DNA from: Planctomycetota bacterium
GTDB taxonomy: Bacteria; Planctomycetota; JACOTG01
Length of the DNA: 43,487 bases
Reading direction: 5' to 3'
Assembly (NCBI GenBank): GCA_016178505.1
Contig: JACOTG010000108.1
Span: 1-43,487, forward strand
Shown here: positions 29,118 to 38,393 of the stretch, piece by piece
Layout of the letters: each line of letters starts with the position of its first letter
How positions within the stretch are numbered: the first letter of the stretch is position 1
The notes under the pieces: model-generated
Databases searched by the model: none
What the model was told of the DNA's origin: nothing
The model's input: the letters and a program-made list of their open reading frames with translations, nothing else
Made by a program: the position numbers and the translations under genes

Positions 29118-29864
29118 CTACGGCGTCGGGCTCGCCGCGGCGTCGACGAGCACCTCGATTTCGCCGTTCGTCGGAACGACGCCGCGGGCCGGCGTGACCG
29201 ACACGTCGCCCGTCGGGGCGAGCAGGCGCGCGAGGGCGTCGCGCTTGTCCTCGCCGGCAACGAGAAAGGCGACCTTCCTCGCCCCGCTCAGCACCGGGAA
29301 CGTCAGCGTGATCCGCTGCGGCGGCGGCTTCGGGCCGATGACGGGAACGGCCCAGCGCTTCGTTTCTCTTAGCGCCGGAATCCCCGGAAAGAGCGACGCC
29401 GTGTGCCCGTCCGGTCCGAGGCCGAGGAGCACGAGATCGAATCGCGGCAACGGCTCGGGCGCGAAGAACGCTTTCAGCTTCTTCTCGTACTCGGACGCCG
29501 CGCCCTCGACGTTCGGATCCTCGCCGCGGATCCGGAACTGGTTCACGGGCGGCACCGGCACGTGCCACAGGAGCGCCTCGGCCGCCATCTTGAAGTTGCT
29601 GTCGGCGTGCGTCGCGGGCACACAGCGCTCGTCACCGAAGAAGACGTTCACTCGCGTCCACTGCACGGACGCGGCGAGGTCTTTCTCGGCGAGACGTGCA
29701 TAGAGGTCGCGCGGCGTCGACCCTCCGGCGAGCGCGACCGAGAACCGCCCGCGCTCGGCGATCGCGGAAGCCGCAGCGTCGACGAAGAGCCGCGACGCCG
29801 CTTCGGTAAGGGAGCGTTTGTCGGGGTACCGATGGAGTCGAACGGCTGGCTTCGATTCGTTCAT
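29118..29864 (-). CDS. pgl: 6-phosphogluconolactonase
   Basis: A 248-residue cytosolic enzyme that hydrolyses 6-phosphogluconolactone to 6-phosphogluconate in the oxidative pentose phosphate pathway. I start it at 29864 (MNESKPAVRLHRYPDKRSLT) with GGAGGAAGAGAG upstream, because the frame extended to 29903 adds only a charged tail. The family motifs are complete: FSVALAGGSTPRDLYARLA for the phosphate-binding loop, VNVFFGDERCVP, and the active-site segment LVLLGLGPDGHTASLFPG near residue 150. It stands alone: no zwf or gnd gene is beside it in the window, so this is not the usual operon. A perfect TATAAT lies about 54 bases upstream of the start. Confidence 0.95.
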   Translation of the reverse strand: MNESKPAVRLHRYPDKRSLTEAASRLFVDAAASAIAERGRFSVALAGGSTPRDLYARLAEKDLAASVQWTRVNVFFGDERCVPATHADSNFKMAAEALLWHVPVPPVNQFRIRGEDPNVEGAASEYEKKLKAFFAPEPLPRFDLVLLGLGPDGHTASLFPGIPALRETKRWAVPVIGPKPPPQRITLTFPVLSGARKVAFLVAGEDKRDALARLLAPTGDVSVTPARGVVPTNGEIEVLVDAAASPTP

Positions 29865-29910
29865 CGTGGTCTCTCTTCCTCCGGGAACCGAGCGATGCCG
29901 CAATCCGCGG

Positions 29911-29943
29911 CTCGCGGATTATAGTCGGCGCCCGCCAAAGGGG
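29911..29943 (-). promoter_or_regulatory. Candidate sigma-70-type promoter of pgl
   Basis: On the minus strand TATAAT occupies 29923-29918, about 54 bases before the pgl start, which suits a transcript start near 29911. A hexamer 17 bases further up (CGGCCC) is a poor -35, so the -10 alone supports the call. Such an AT-rich hexamer is conspicuous in this GC-rich sequence. Confidence 0.45.
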
Positions 29944-30111
29944 CCGCATGCCGGGCCTTTCGTTTTTCGCCTCCGCTCGGCAAACTAGCCGGTCACGATG
30001 ACAGGGCGCACGTGTTGACGATCACGATGTCGGCGTCTTCGGGTCGCGGCGTCATCGCGAACAGACCTACCGCGACTGGAATTCAGGGTTCTACCGAGGA
30101 GGTCACGATTC

Positions 30112-30756
30112 ATGTCTCCAGTCGCTCGATGGTCCGCGTTCGGCTTGATGCTCGCTCTTGCTTCCGGTTGCGAAAAGGCGCCGGAGCCCTCGAGCCCATC
30201 TTCCTCGGAGCCCGCGAAGGAAGCGTCCAAAGAACTGCCCAAGAAGTCGGCCACCGCGGCGACGAAGAAACCGGAGCCCGTGGACGACGCCGTTGCGACC
30301 GCTCCGCTCGTCGTCCCGAAGCTCCGAGACCAAGGAAAGGGTGCCGATGAGAAGCCGTCCGCGACAGGAACGATGCCGGTCAAGCCGGACAAAGAGCCCG
30401 ACCACGTGAAGGTCCAGCACATCCTCATCGCGTTTCGCGGAGCCCCCGGCCCCGGACAGAAGCTGAGTCGCACGAAAGAGGATGCGCAGAAGCTCGCGCA
30501 CGAGATCCTCGATCGCGCGCGCGCCGGCGAGAACTTCGACGAGCTCATGAAGCAGTACAGCAACGACGAGCCGCCCGGCATCTACAGCATGGCGAACAAC
30601 GGAATCACGGCGGGGCAAGGCGAGTACGCACGCTCGGGAATGGTCGGCGCCTTCGGCAACGTCGGCTTCGCCATTTCGCCTGGCAACATCGACATCGCCG
30701 AATACGACCCCAAAACCTCCCCCTTCGGCTGGCACATCATCAAGCGCCTCGAATGA
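30112..30756 (+). CDS. Parvulin-like (PpiC-type) peptidyl-prolyl isomerase lipoprotein
   Basis: A 214-residue protein with GAGGAGGTCA upstream. The N-terminus is a lipoprotein signal with the lipobox LASG followed by C20, so it is probably lipidated and membrane-anchored. Residues 21-95 are a low-complexity lysine/proline/glutamate/serine linker. A parvulin domain follows (about 100-214): 'VKVQHILIAFRGAPGPGQ', then 'EDAQKLAHEILDRARAGENF' with DELMKQYSND, then 'GAFGNVGFAISPGNIDIAEY' and the closing SPFGWHIIKRLE. This is the order of strands and helices in PpiC/SurA-type isomerases that assist folding of exported proteins. The ending HIIKRLE is the typical last strand. With so many exported enzymes around it, a chaperone role in their folding is plausible. 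Copy 3 of the dispersed repeat begins at its stop codon. Confidence 0.87.
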   Translation: MSPVARWSAFGLMLALASGCEKAPEPSSPSSSEPAKEASKELPKKSATAATKKPEPVDDAVATAPLVVPKLRDQGKGADEKPSATGTMPVKPDKEPDHVKVQHILIAFRGAPGPGQKLSRTKEDAQKLAHEILDRARAGENFDELMKQYSNDEPPGIYSMANNGITAGQGEYARSGMVGAFGNVGFAISPGNIDIAEYDPKTSPFGWHIIKRLE

Positions 30757-30796
30757 CGCGTACGGAGCCAGGCACAACTCCGGCGGATTATTTCCC
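30757..30796 (-). repeat. Dispersed intergenic repeat, copy 3
   Basis: Read on the minus strand it is AATAATCCGCCGGAGTTG, TG, CCTGGCTCCGTAC, then GCG, the same core as the copies at 5312 and 7268. It occupies most of the 55-base gap between the PpiC-type gene and the S9 peptidase gene. It therefore lies in the leader of the latter, in opposite orientation to copy 2 in front of the M16 gene. Confidence 0.85.
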
Positions 30797-30811
30797 AATG
30801 AGGTCACATCG

Positions 30812-33118
30812 ATGAACCGATCGCTCGCTCGCCCGACGCTCGTCGCTCTCCTCGCCGTCCTGATGCAATCGACGACCGCTTGCATCGCCGCGCCGCGCCG
30901 CGCGAGCGGCGACAAGGAGCTGACGGTCGATCGCATCTACTCGGAGCCGAGCCTGTCGGGCTCGCTCGTGTCGGGCATCACGTGGCTCCCCGACGGCTCG
31001 GGCTACGTTTTCGTCGACAAGGAAGACGCACCCGCGCCGGCGAGCGGCGAGAAACCGAAACCCCGAAGCCTGCTCCGCAAGGTCGACGTCGCGACGGGCG
31101 AGCGCTCGACGTGGGTCTCGGCGGACGACTACGCGAAGGCGTTCGAGAACGCGACCGTCGGCGAGCAGCGCCCATCGGGTCGCGCCGGATTCGGCGGATT
31201 CTCGATCACGCCCGACGGCAAGCGCCTGCTCTTGCCGGTCAGCGGCGACCTCTACGTCTACGACGTCGAGTCGAAGTCGCTACGTCAGATCACGGCGTCG
31301 AAGTCGAACGAGTCGAACTCGTCGATGTCGCCCGACGGCACGAAGGTCGCGTACGTCCGCGACTGGAATTTGTACGCGTTCGATCTCACGAAGGGCCTCG
31401 AGATCCAGCTCACGAGCGGCGGCACCGAGGAGCATCGCAACGGCACGACCGATTGGGTCTACGACGAGGAGCTGTCGCTCTCGACCGGCAACTGGTGGTC
31501 GCCCGACTCGACGCACCTCGCGTATCTCCAGTTCGACGAGACGCCGGTGCCGCAGATCCCCATCGTCGACTTCATTCCGCTCCACAAGGAAATCGAGTGG
31601 GAGCGTTATCCCAAGGCCGGCGATCCAAACCCGATCGTGAAGCTCGGCGTCGTCTCGATCGCCGACGCGAAGACGACGTGGATCGACACGCCCGGCGCGG
31701 CGGACGGGTACATCGCGCGCGTGTCGTGGTCGCCCGACGGCGCGTCGCTCCTCGTGCAGGTCCTGAACCGCAAGCAGACGACGCTCACATTGCTGAAAGC
31801 CGACCCCAAGACGGGGACGTCGCAACCGCTCTTCGTCGAAACGACCACTGGGTGGATCGACGTCAGTTTCGACACGCGCGTGCTGGCCGACGGCCGTATC
31901 CTGTGGAGTTCCGAGCGTAACGGCTTCGACCATCTCTACCTCTACTCCGCCGACGGCCGAGACGCGCGAACTCTCACGAGCGGCTCGTGGAACGTCGAGT
32001 CGGTTGCGGGCATCGACGAAGAAGGCGGCTGGGTCTACTTCACCTCCGACGAGAAGAGCCCGCTGGAGACGCATCTCTGTCGCGCGCACCTCGACGGCTC
32101 GGGCCGCGAGCAGCTCACGAAGGAAGCGGGCACGCACTCGATCACGATGCCGAAGAACGCGAAGGCCTACCTCGACACGTGGTCCACCGTCACGCACCCG
32201 AGCCGTCGCGAACTCCACCGAGCCGACGGCTCGCTCGTGAAGGTCGTCGAGGAGAACCCGTGCGACGAGCTCGCGCAGTTTCGCCTCGGCACCGCGGAGT
32301 TCGTCACGTTCAAGACGTCGGACGGCGTTGAGCTGCAAGGCCAGTGGGTGAAGCCGCCCGACTTCGACGCCGCGCGCCGCTATCCCGTTCTCGTCTACGT
32401 CTATGGCGGTCCCCTGTCGCAGGTGGTGAGGAACTCCTGGGGCGGCCCTCGCTATCTCTGGAGCCACGTCCTCGCGCAAAAGGGACTGCTCGTGTTCTCG
32501 ATGGACAATCGCGCGGCGAATCCGCACGGACTCGGGATCGCCGCGACGATCTATCGCCGCCTCGGCGAAGTGGAGCTCAGCGATGAGTTGGAGGCCGTGA
32601 AGTACTTGCACGACCAACCGTTCGTCGACGGCGATCACATCGGCATCTGGGGCTGGAGCTACGGCGGCTACATGGCCGCCTACTCCATCCTGAACGCGCC
32701 GCAGGCGTTCGCGGCCGCCATCGCCGTCGCGCCCGTGACCGACTGGCGCAATTACGACTCGATCTACACCGAGCGCTACATGGATCTGCCACAGGACAAC
32801 CCCGACGGCTACAAGAAGACTGCGCCCGTCACCGCAGCGAAGAACCTCGCGGGCAAGTTCCTCCTCGTCCACGGCACGGCCGACGACAACGTGCACTTCC
32901 AGAACTCGGTGCAGCTCACGAGCGCGCTCGAGAAGGAAGGCAAGCAGTTCCGCTTCATGATGTACCCCGGCGGGCGCCACGGAATGGGCGGCAACGACAT
33001 CCAGAAACAGCTCTTCACGATGATGACCGACTTCATCGTGAGTGCGCTCCACGCGCACGCGCCGAGCCCCGCGCCCACGAACTCAAGCGCGCCGGCGTCG
33101 AGCGGCGTCGGACACTGA
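30812..33118 (+). CDS. Exported S9B-type dipeptidyl peptidase (DPP IV family)
   Basis: A 768-residue protein with a signal peptide ([20 protein letters not shown], cleavage or lipidation near TTACIAAP). Residues about 60-540 form the eight-bladed DPPIV N-terminal propeller ('[20 protein letters not shown]'), including the double-glutamate segment DWVYDEELS. In DPP IV that pair binds the substrate N-terminus. The alpha/beta-hydrolase domain (about 555-768) has the nucleophile in GWSYGGY (S616), the aspartate in [10 protein letters not shown] (about D691) and the histidine in GGRHGM. The enzyme would remove dipeptides, usually after proline or alanine, from peptides outside the cytosol. No ribosome binding site closer than GAGGTCACATCG is seen before the start. 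The stop TGATG overlaps the next start, so the two genes form an operon. Confidence 0.94.
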   Translation: MNRSLARPTLVALLAVLMQSTTACIAAPRRASGDKELTVDRIYSEPSLSGSLVSGITWLPDGSGYVFVDKEDAPAPASGEKPKPRSLLRKVDVATGERSTWVSADDYAKAFENATVGEQRPSGRAGFGGFSITPDGKRLLLPVSGDLYVYDVESKSLRQITASKSNESNSSMSPDGTKVAYVRDWNLYAFDLTKGLEIQLTSGGTEEHRNGTTDWVYDEELSLSTGNWWSPDSTHLAYLQFDETPVPQIPIVDFIPLHKEIEWERYPKAGDPNPIVKLGVVSIADAKTTWIDTPGAADGYIARVSWSPDGASLLVQVLNRKQTTLTLLKADPKTGTSQPLFVETTTGWIDVSFDTRVLADGRILWSSERNGFDHLYLYSADGRDARTLTSGSWNVESVAGIDEEGGWVYFTSDEKSPLETHLCRAHLDGSGREQLTKEAGTHSITMPKNAKAYLDTWSTVTHPSRRELHRADGSLVKVVEENPCDELAQFRLGTAEFVTFKTSDGVELQGQWVKPPDFDAARRYPVLVYVYGGPLSQVVRNSWGGPRYLWSHVLAQKGLLVFSMDNRAANPHGLGIAATIYRRLGEVELSDELEAVKYLHDQPFVDGDHIGIWGWSYGGYMAAYSILNAPQAFAAAIAVAPVTDWRNYDSIYTERYMDLPQDNPDGYKKTAPVTAAKNLAGKFLLVHGTADDNVHFQNSVQLTSALEKEGKQFRFMMYPGGRHGMGGNDIQKQLFTMMTDFIVSALHAHAPSPAPTNSSAPASSGVGH

Positions 33119-34752
33119 TGCACGCGATCGTCGCGGCCGCGTTCATCGCTCTGAGCGCCGCGGACGACGTGCCGCCGGTGGAGCGCGTCCACGAGATCGC
33201 GGGCGAGCTGGCGAAGCAGGGCTTTCAGATCGACCTCGGACAGCTCGCGATCGAAACCCGCGATGCGACGAAGTCGTCTGCGGATCTCGTCCGCCAGCAG
33301 AGCGCCTTGTTCCCGCGCGAATACTTCGACGAGATGCGGTTCTTCTTCCGCGCGCTCGGCCTGCCTCACACGGATAGCGGCGAGGCCCTGCGGGACTTCG
33401 TCGTCGAGTCGCTCCAATCCGTTCTCGTCGCCTACTACCAAGCCGATCGCAAGGCGATCGTGATCGGGCCGTCGGCTCCGGACACGATCCTCGCGCACGA
33501 GCTGACGCACGCAGCGGAGGATCAGCGTCGAGGTTTCGCGTCCCTGTTCGGGCACGGGGGCAAGACGCTCGAGGCTGTTCGAATCGCGCAGTGCCTCACG
33601 GAGGGCGAGGCCGATCTCGCAGCCGCAGCTGTCATGCAGGCTCGCGACGGGAAAAAACTCGACGATCTCGCCGACGACGCTTTAGACGATCCGCTGCAGG
33701 GCTTGCTCGCCGGCGGTGCCAGCCTTCCCTACCGGTACGGAAACCGATTCCTGCTCGCACGATTTCGCGAAGGAGGGTGGAAAGCGGTTGGCGCTTGCTT
33801 CGATCGAATCCCGCCATCCACGGAGCAGATCGCTCATCCGGAGAAGCTCGGAACGGACGTGCCGACGACCGTCGCCTTGCCGGACCTTCATGCGCTTGGC
33901 CTCGACTGCCGTCACGAAGACGTCATTGGCGAGATCGCCATCGAGGGGCTTTTTCTGGAAACGCCGGGCACCAGCGCTCATCTCGCCGCCGTCGGTTGGG
34001 ACGGCGACCGCGTCGGTGTCTACCACGCCGCCAACGGCGACGTCGCGATCGCGTGGCGTTCGGTGTGGGATCGCGACGACGACGCGTCGCAGTTCGCCGT
34101 CGCGTTGGGGAATCGATTCACCGGAAAGATCGCGCGGAGCGGACACGTGGTCGACGCGACCTGGGCCACGTCGCCGTCGCTTGCCGACGCCGTCGCCGCA
34201 GCGATGCGCGATCATCCGCTCATCGCGGCTCCCAGCGAGCGTGACGCCGAGTCGACCGCGGCGATCGAGGCATCGTCGCGCGCGCAGCAGTCGAGCGTCG
34301 CCGGACGCACGTGGATCGTCCGCGAGCACGGCGTCGAGATACCGATCCCGGATGGCTGGGTCGAAAAGGAAGTTCGCGGGACGAAGCTACTGTTCGGCAA
34401 GTCGAACGGCAACTTCGAGGAAAATGTCAGCGTCGTGGCGGTTCCCGATTCGACCGGCGGCGACCTCGACGCCATAGCGACGCAAAACCGAGAAGGACTT
34501 CCGAAATTGGGCACCGTCGTCGTCGACCGCGCCGAGAAAGCGCGCATCGCGAACGCCAACGTCGTGTGGCTCGAGTACCACGGCAAGCTCAAGCCTCAAA
34601 TGCCCGAGCTGCACTTTCTCGCGCTGCTCATACCTCGCGGCGCCAAGGTGGTCGTCGTCACAGCGACGTTTCCAGAAGTGCGCTGGCCGGCAATGCAATC
34701 GACCATCGAGAAGACCTTTGCCGCGGTGAAGGTCGCGCCGGCAGAGCGCTGA
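33118..34752 (+). CDS. Exported HExxH protein of unknown family with PsbP/DcrB-like C-terminus
   Basis: A 544-residue protein whose ATG overlaps the stop of the S9 peptidase gene. A short hydrophobic start ([17 protein letters not shown]) acts as a signal peptide. A gluzincin-like zinc site is visible: HELTH (H127, E128, H131) with a GEAD glutamate (E164) 33 residues further on. The rest of the first 370 residues has no match I recognise. From about 400 to 540 the chain looks like the PsbP/DcrB (DUF1795) fold: '[20 protein letters not shown]', then [19 protein letters not shown], then [15 protein letters not shown]. The combination suggests a peptidase or its inactive relative with a binding domain. 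Translational coupling to DPP IV makes a shared role in peptide breakdown plausible. Confidence 0.72.
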   Translation: MHAIVAAAFIALSAADDVPPVERVHEIAGELAKQGFQIDLGQLAIETRDATKSSADLVRQQSALFPREYFDEMRFFFRALGLPHTDSGEALRDFVVESLQSVLVAYYQADRKAIVIGPSAPDTILAHELTHAAEDQRRGFASLFGHGGKTLEAVRIAQCLTEGEADLAAAAVMQARDGKKLDDLADDALDDPLQGLLAGGASLPYRYGNRFLLARFREGGWKAVGACFDRIPPSTEQIAHPEKLGTDVPTTVALPDLHALGLDCRHEDVIGEIAIEGLFLETPGTSAHLAAVGWDGDRVGVYHAANGDVAIAWRSVWDRDDDASQFAVALGNRFTGKIARSGHVVDATWATSPSLADAVAAAMRDHPLIAAPSERDAESTAAIEASSRAQQSSVAGRTWIVREHGVEIPIPDGWVEKEVRGTKLLFGKSNGNFEENVSVVAVPDSTGGDLDAIATQNREGLPKLGTVVVDRAEKARIANANVVWLEYHGKLKPQMPELHFLALLIPRGAKVVVVTATFPEVRWPAMQSTIEKTFAAVKVAPAER

Positions 34753-34812
34753 GCGCGGTCACGGGCACGCACGGGGCCGCGTGAGGGCCGACCCTCGCGA
34801 CGCCGCGTCCCG

Positions 34813-35403
34813 TCACGCCGTGCTCGGCCCCGCGCTGCCCTCGGGCTCGTCGTGAGGAACGAGCGTGTCGAAGCCCGCCCCGGCGCCTCGCCGGCCGCTC
34901 TCCTCCCGGTACCACTCCTCGACCTTCGCGTGTCTCTCGTCGTGGATGGGTTTCACGCTGACCTCGAGATATTTCATCAGCATGTTTCGCGTCGTCTTCA
35001 ACGCGCTGAGAGCTTCGACGAGAGACTGGGTGATGGCGACGTCTCCTTCGAGGTGGATGAGGTAGTCCCATCCGTGCGTGACGATTCGTTGCCGGTACTT
35101 CCGCGATGTCTCTTGAGCGATCGCGTGCGTCGTCCACGCCCACGACACATCCTTGGGTGTGCCGGAGAGGTCGAGCTTCGGGCGAGCGATCACTTCGATC
35201 CCTCGAATCTCGGCGTTCTCGTGGAACTCCCCGTCGGAGTGCGCCAACGCCAGATTCGACGGACGGACAACGCGAATCCATTCGTTCGCTCGCTGCGAGT
35301 GCCGCTCGGGAGCCCTGCAGTACAAGACCTTCGAATCCACGATCCACACGTGCCCCGACCACGCAGACGCCTGCAGGAGGGTCGAGATCTCGTTCAGTCT
35401 CAT
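34813..35403 (-). CDS. Hypothetical protein, 196 aa
   Basis: The start at 35403 has GAGGTGAC about six bases upstream. There is no signal peptide. The N-terminal 100 residues are mostly beta-strands (HVWIVDSKVLYCRAPERHSQ), the middle is DYLIHLEGDVAITQSLVEAL, and a long charged helix follows (SVKPIHDERHAKVEEWYREE). The last 20 residues are disordered and acidic/proline-rich. I do not recognise a family. It stands alone, convergent with the S9/HExxH operon, and 96 bases from the damaged genes upstream of it on the same strand. Confidence 0.62.
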   Translation of the reverse strand: MRLNEISTLLQASAWSGHVWIVDSKVLYCRAPERHSQRANEWIRVVRPSNLALAHSDGEFHENAEIRGIEVIARPKLDLSGTPKDVSWAWTTHAIAQETSRKYRQRIVTHGWDYLIHLEGDVAITQSLVEALSALKTTRNMLMKYLEVSVKPIHDERHAKVEEWYREESGRRGAGAGFDTLVPHDEPEGSAGPSTA

Positions 35404-35499
35404 GCGTCACCTCGCTGACTCGGTGATGATCCATCGTCGAACTCGCGCTCCACATCATCGCATGCACGCCCACTCGTCGCGACGCGGTCTCTCGTGCGG

Positions 35500-36024
35500 T
35501 CAAGGGGCCGCGCGAGGCGGCGGCGCGAGCGACGACTCGGGGAGCCCCCGCTCTTCCAAGAGCGCGAGCACGTACGGCATCTCGATCAGCGTGAGCGTCG
35601 AGCGGTAGATCGCGAAAGGGCCGTTCGCGAAAGGCTCGTAGATCGCCGCGATCCGAGGGAAGGGCAGATCGAGCGCGGCGCTCGTCGTCAGCGCGGGCGG
35701 CGGCGCGAGCGCGAGCTTCTGGAACGGGAACGACTCGAGCCGCGCCGCTTCGATCACGCGATCGCGAAGCGACGGATCGCCGGTCGCGCGCCACGCGGCG
35801 AGCTGGAGCAGCGCGAGACCGCCGTTCACGAGGTAGCTCGATTCGAGATCGCGCGACGCCGCGTCGAACGAACGATCGGCCATCTCGCGCACGCGCGCAG
35901 CGAACGTCGGGTCGGCGCCGCGCGCCTCGTCGGCGTAGAGCTGGAAGCTCGGCACGGTCTCGTGCGCGAAGCGGAAGTTCGTCGCCGCGGCCGCGCGCTT
36001 CGTCTCGCTCCCGGACGCGAACAT
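35500..36024 (-). pseudogene. C-terminal fragment of an alpha-helical protein, joined to the broken FG-GAP gene
   Basis: A 174-codon open frame. Its first ATG lies at the exact place where homology of the preceding FG-GAP gene stops, and it has no ribosome binding site of its own. The protein is helical: 'AATNFRFAHETVPSFQLYAD', then SYLVNGGLALLQLAAWRATG, then IAAIYEPFANGPFAIYRSTL and MPYVLALLEERGLPES. This is the style of alpha/alpha-barrel glycan-acting enzymes or other toroids, but no family is certain. It ends naturally (RAAP, then stop). The missing N-terminal half and the abutting gene suggest a remnant brought next to the FG-GAP gene by deletion or rearrangement. An assembly chimera would look the same. 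Confidence 0.5.
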
Positions 36025-36930
36025 TGTTGTTCCAAACGACGACCGGCGCGAGCGCGTGCGGCGGCGACGACAGCCGCGTCGGCGGGCACGACGTACCGAG
36101 ACCGAGCGGCAGCGCGCGCTTCGTGAGCGGCGTCGGCGTCTGCAACCACGCCTACAGCGCGAACGGCGCCGGCGCGCCCGACGGCGGCGTCACCATGCGA
36201 ATCGTGAACGACTCGTCGCGATCGACCACGAGCTTCCGCGACGGGCCGTACCCGCGCTTGCCGTTGACGAACACGACGTCGGTGACGGGGCCCACTCCGC
36301 CGTTGACGTTGCCCTTTCGGCAAGCCCACCGCTTGAACGGCGTGCGGTTCAAGAGCACGGCCGTCGAGCTGTTGCCGCTGCCGAGCGCGTCGGAGTTCTG
36401 CGCCACGAGATCGAGATGACCGTCTTCGTCGAAGTCGGCCGCCGCAAGGTCGGTCGCGTCGAATCCGTCGTAGCTCTCGCCCGTCGAGAAGCGCCTGATC
36501 TCGGTCACGCCACCGTCGCCGTCACCGTGCAACACGGTGACGTACGAGCATCGGAGGCCGAGACCCTGCGCGCTCATCGCCGCGACGTCGAGCCGGCCGT
36601 CTTCGTCGAGATCGGCGACGAGAACGTCTTCAGGCGCGTCGACGGCAATGTCGGTGCGTCGCGTCAATCCGCCGCTGCCGTCACCAAGAAGCAGCGTGAC
36701 GAAGGGCGTGTTGCGGCTCGAGACCACGAGATCGGTTCGGCCGTCGCGGTCGAGGTCGGCCGCCGCAATCGAGTCCGGGTACGCGGGAACGTCCGGCGTC
36801 GATGCCGGCGCGAACCCACCCATGCCGTCGCCGAGTCGACGTCCACCTGCGCGAAGGCCGTCGTGATCGACGTCATCGCGAAGCCGACAGCGACGACGAA
36901 GCGCCGCGCATGAAGGCGAAACTTGCTCAT
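36025..36930 (-). pseudogene. Broken secreted FG-GAP/VCBS protein with truncated shared C-terminal domain
   Basis: The start at 36930 is intact, with GAGGAGAG upstream and a signal peptide (MSKFRLHARRFVVAVGFAMT, cleavage near AFAQV). Around 36836 the frame jumps: the signal-peptide frame runs into arginine-rich noise, while another frame continues as LGDGMGGFAPASTPDVPAYP. That frame carries three FG-GAP-type calcium loops (DLDRDGRTDL, DLDEDGRLDV, DFDEDGHLDL). It then enters the shared C-terminal domain (CRKGNVNGGVGPVTDVVFVN), where a TAG stop at 36154-36152 replaces a conserved tyrosine (FAL-stop-AWLQTPTP against FALYVWVGAPTP in paralog B). Similarity ends near VVVWNN at about 36025, with the last third of the domain missing. 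Three independent lesions make this a pseudogene, unless the region is misassembled. Confidence 0.75.
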
Positions 36931-37084
36931 GGCTCTCTCCTCGAGGTGCTTTCGGGGAACGCGCCGTGTAAGCAATCGGCGTTCGAAGGTGAACGTCGCG
37001 CGCGGCGTCCAACGCCGCCCCCTCGACACGCGAACCGTCGATGCCCATCATTGCGGCGCAAAGGGTCAGCCCCGGGAGGAATCG

Positions 37085-38389
37085 ATGACACTTCGTTCAT
37101 TCGTTCGATTGATTACCGCGTCGACGTTCTTGCTAGGGGCCGCACCGCTTCGCGCGCAGGACGCGCCCGCCGCATCGGACACGGTGGACACCTCGTTCCA
37201 CGCTCCGCTTCATCGTCCACTCCTCGTGACGGGCACGCTGAAAGTCGCGGGCAAGATGATTCTCAAGGCCGACGCTCGCGAAATCACGCGGCCGGTCAAC
37301 GCCACCGGTGACATGGAATTCGTCGACGAGATCCTCACGAGCACCAAGGACGAGTCGAGCGCGAGCCGCACCATCGTCAAGTCGTTCGGCACCGACAATG
37401 GCGACATCAGCGATCCGCCGTTCAATGGCCTCACCCTGACGTTCACGCAGAAAGGCAAGGACGTGACGATGGCGTTCGGTGCAGGACAGATGACGGGCAA
37501 GGATGACGCGGACGCATTGTTTCGAGAGTGGAGTTCCGTCGGGTTCTGGCTCCCACTCCCAGCGAAAGCTCGTATCGGCGAATCGTACACCGTCAGCCTC
37601 AACCAAATCGCGACCCTGCTCCTGTCGAACGACCTCCAAGAGAACACCGGCGAAGCGAGGTTGAGACTCGATGCGTTCGACGCCGAGAAATCCGCCGCGC
37701 GGTTCCGCGGGAAGGCGACGCTCACCGAGAAAGGCGATGTCGGCGGCATCGCGTCGACGATCACTTACGATTGCGACTGCATGATCGAGACGCTCGGAGC
37801 CGAAGGCCGCATCGCATCGCTAACGATCACCGGCGCGTTCAAGGCGGAAGGCAGCGGCGCCGTCGCGCTCCGCGGAAGCGGGACATACGCGGTAACCTTC
37901 AGGACGCAGATCGGAGCGCCCGCCGAGGCCGCTCGTCGCCAGAAGCCCGTCTACCGCGATCATGTTCGCGCGATCGAGAGCGTCGGCGCAAAGTTCTCGC
38001 TGCCGAGCTACTGGGGCGAGGTTCAAGGACTGGAAGTGACCCCATCGTTCCGGCGATGCCTCGACGGCAACGCGATCGCCATCGTTAGCCTTCAGCGAGT
38101 CGACGAAAACTGCGCCGATCCGAAGGCGTACTACCAAGCGCTTCTCGAGAAGCTGAAGACGAGCTACAAGGACATCAAGGTCGAGAAGGTCACGAGCCCG
38201 CTCGGCGCGGGCCAGGCGTACTCGTTCGAGAGCGAGAGCGACGGAAAGAAAACGATGGTGCACTCGGAGATCTACCCGCTCGGCGATCACTCCGTGATCG
38301 TCAAGCTCGTCGCCGACCCGAAGGCGTACCCCGCGGCACTGCAGGAACTCGTGAAGGCGCGATCGACGCTGAAGCCGCTTCCGAAGTGA
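37085..38389 (+). CDS. Secreted protein of unknown function, 434 aa
   Basis: The frame is open from 36923, but the ATG at 37085 is preceded by GGGAGGA and starts a signal peptide (MTLRSFVRLITASTFLLGAA, cleavage near LRAQD). Residues about 40-300 look like a beta-rich lipid- or ligand-binding barrel: 'LLVTGTLKVAGKMILKADAR', then 'FWLPLPAKARIGESYTVSLN', then DCDCMIETLGAEGRIASLTI. The arrangement recalls DUF6263-like exported proteins, but I am not certain. The C-terminal 120 residues (FSLPSYWGEVQGLEVTP with AYYQALLEKLKTSYKDIKVE) resemble a PsbP/DcrB-like domain, also seen at the end of the HExxH protein at 33118. It faces away from the damaged FG-GAP gene and converges with the sigma-factor gene, with four bases between stops. 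Confidence 0.7.
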   Translation: MTLRSFVRLITASTFLLGAAPLRAQDAPAASDTVDTSFHAPLHRPLLVTGTLKVAGKMILKADAREITRPVNATGDMEFVDEILTSTKDESSASRTIVKSFGTDNGDISDPPFNGLTLTFTQKGKDVTMAFGAGQMTGKDDADALFREWSSVGFWLPLPAKARIGESYTVSLNQIATLLLSNDLQENTGEARLRLDAFDAEKSAARFRGKATLTEKGDVGGIASTITYDCDCMIETLGAEGRIASLTITGAFKAEGSGAVALRGSGTYAVTFRTQIGAPAEAARRQKPVYRDHVRAIESVGAKFSLPSYWGEVQGLEVTPSFRRCLDGNAIAIVSLQRVDENCADPKAYYQALLEKLKTSYKDIKVEKVTSPLGAGQAYSFESESDGKKTMVHSEIYPLGDHSVIVKLVADPKAYPAALQELVKARSTLKPLPK

Positions 38390-38393
38390 GAGG

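Noticed and set aside
36152..36154. Recoding of TAG (for example pyrrolysine or readthrough) in the FG-GAP gene
   Set aside because: The same gene has a frameshift and a lost 3' end, and the paralogs have a plain tyrosine codon at this place. Simple decay explains it.
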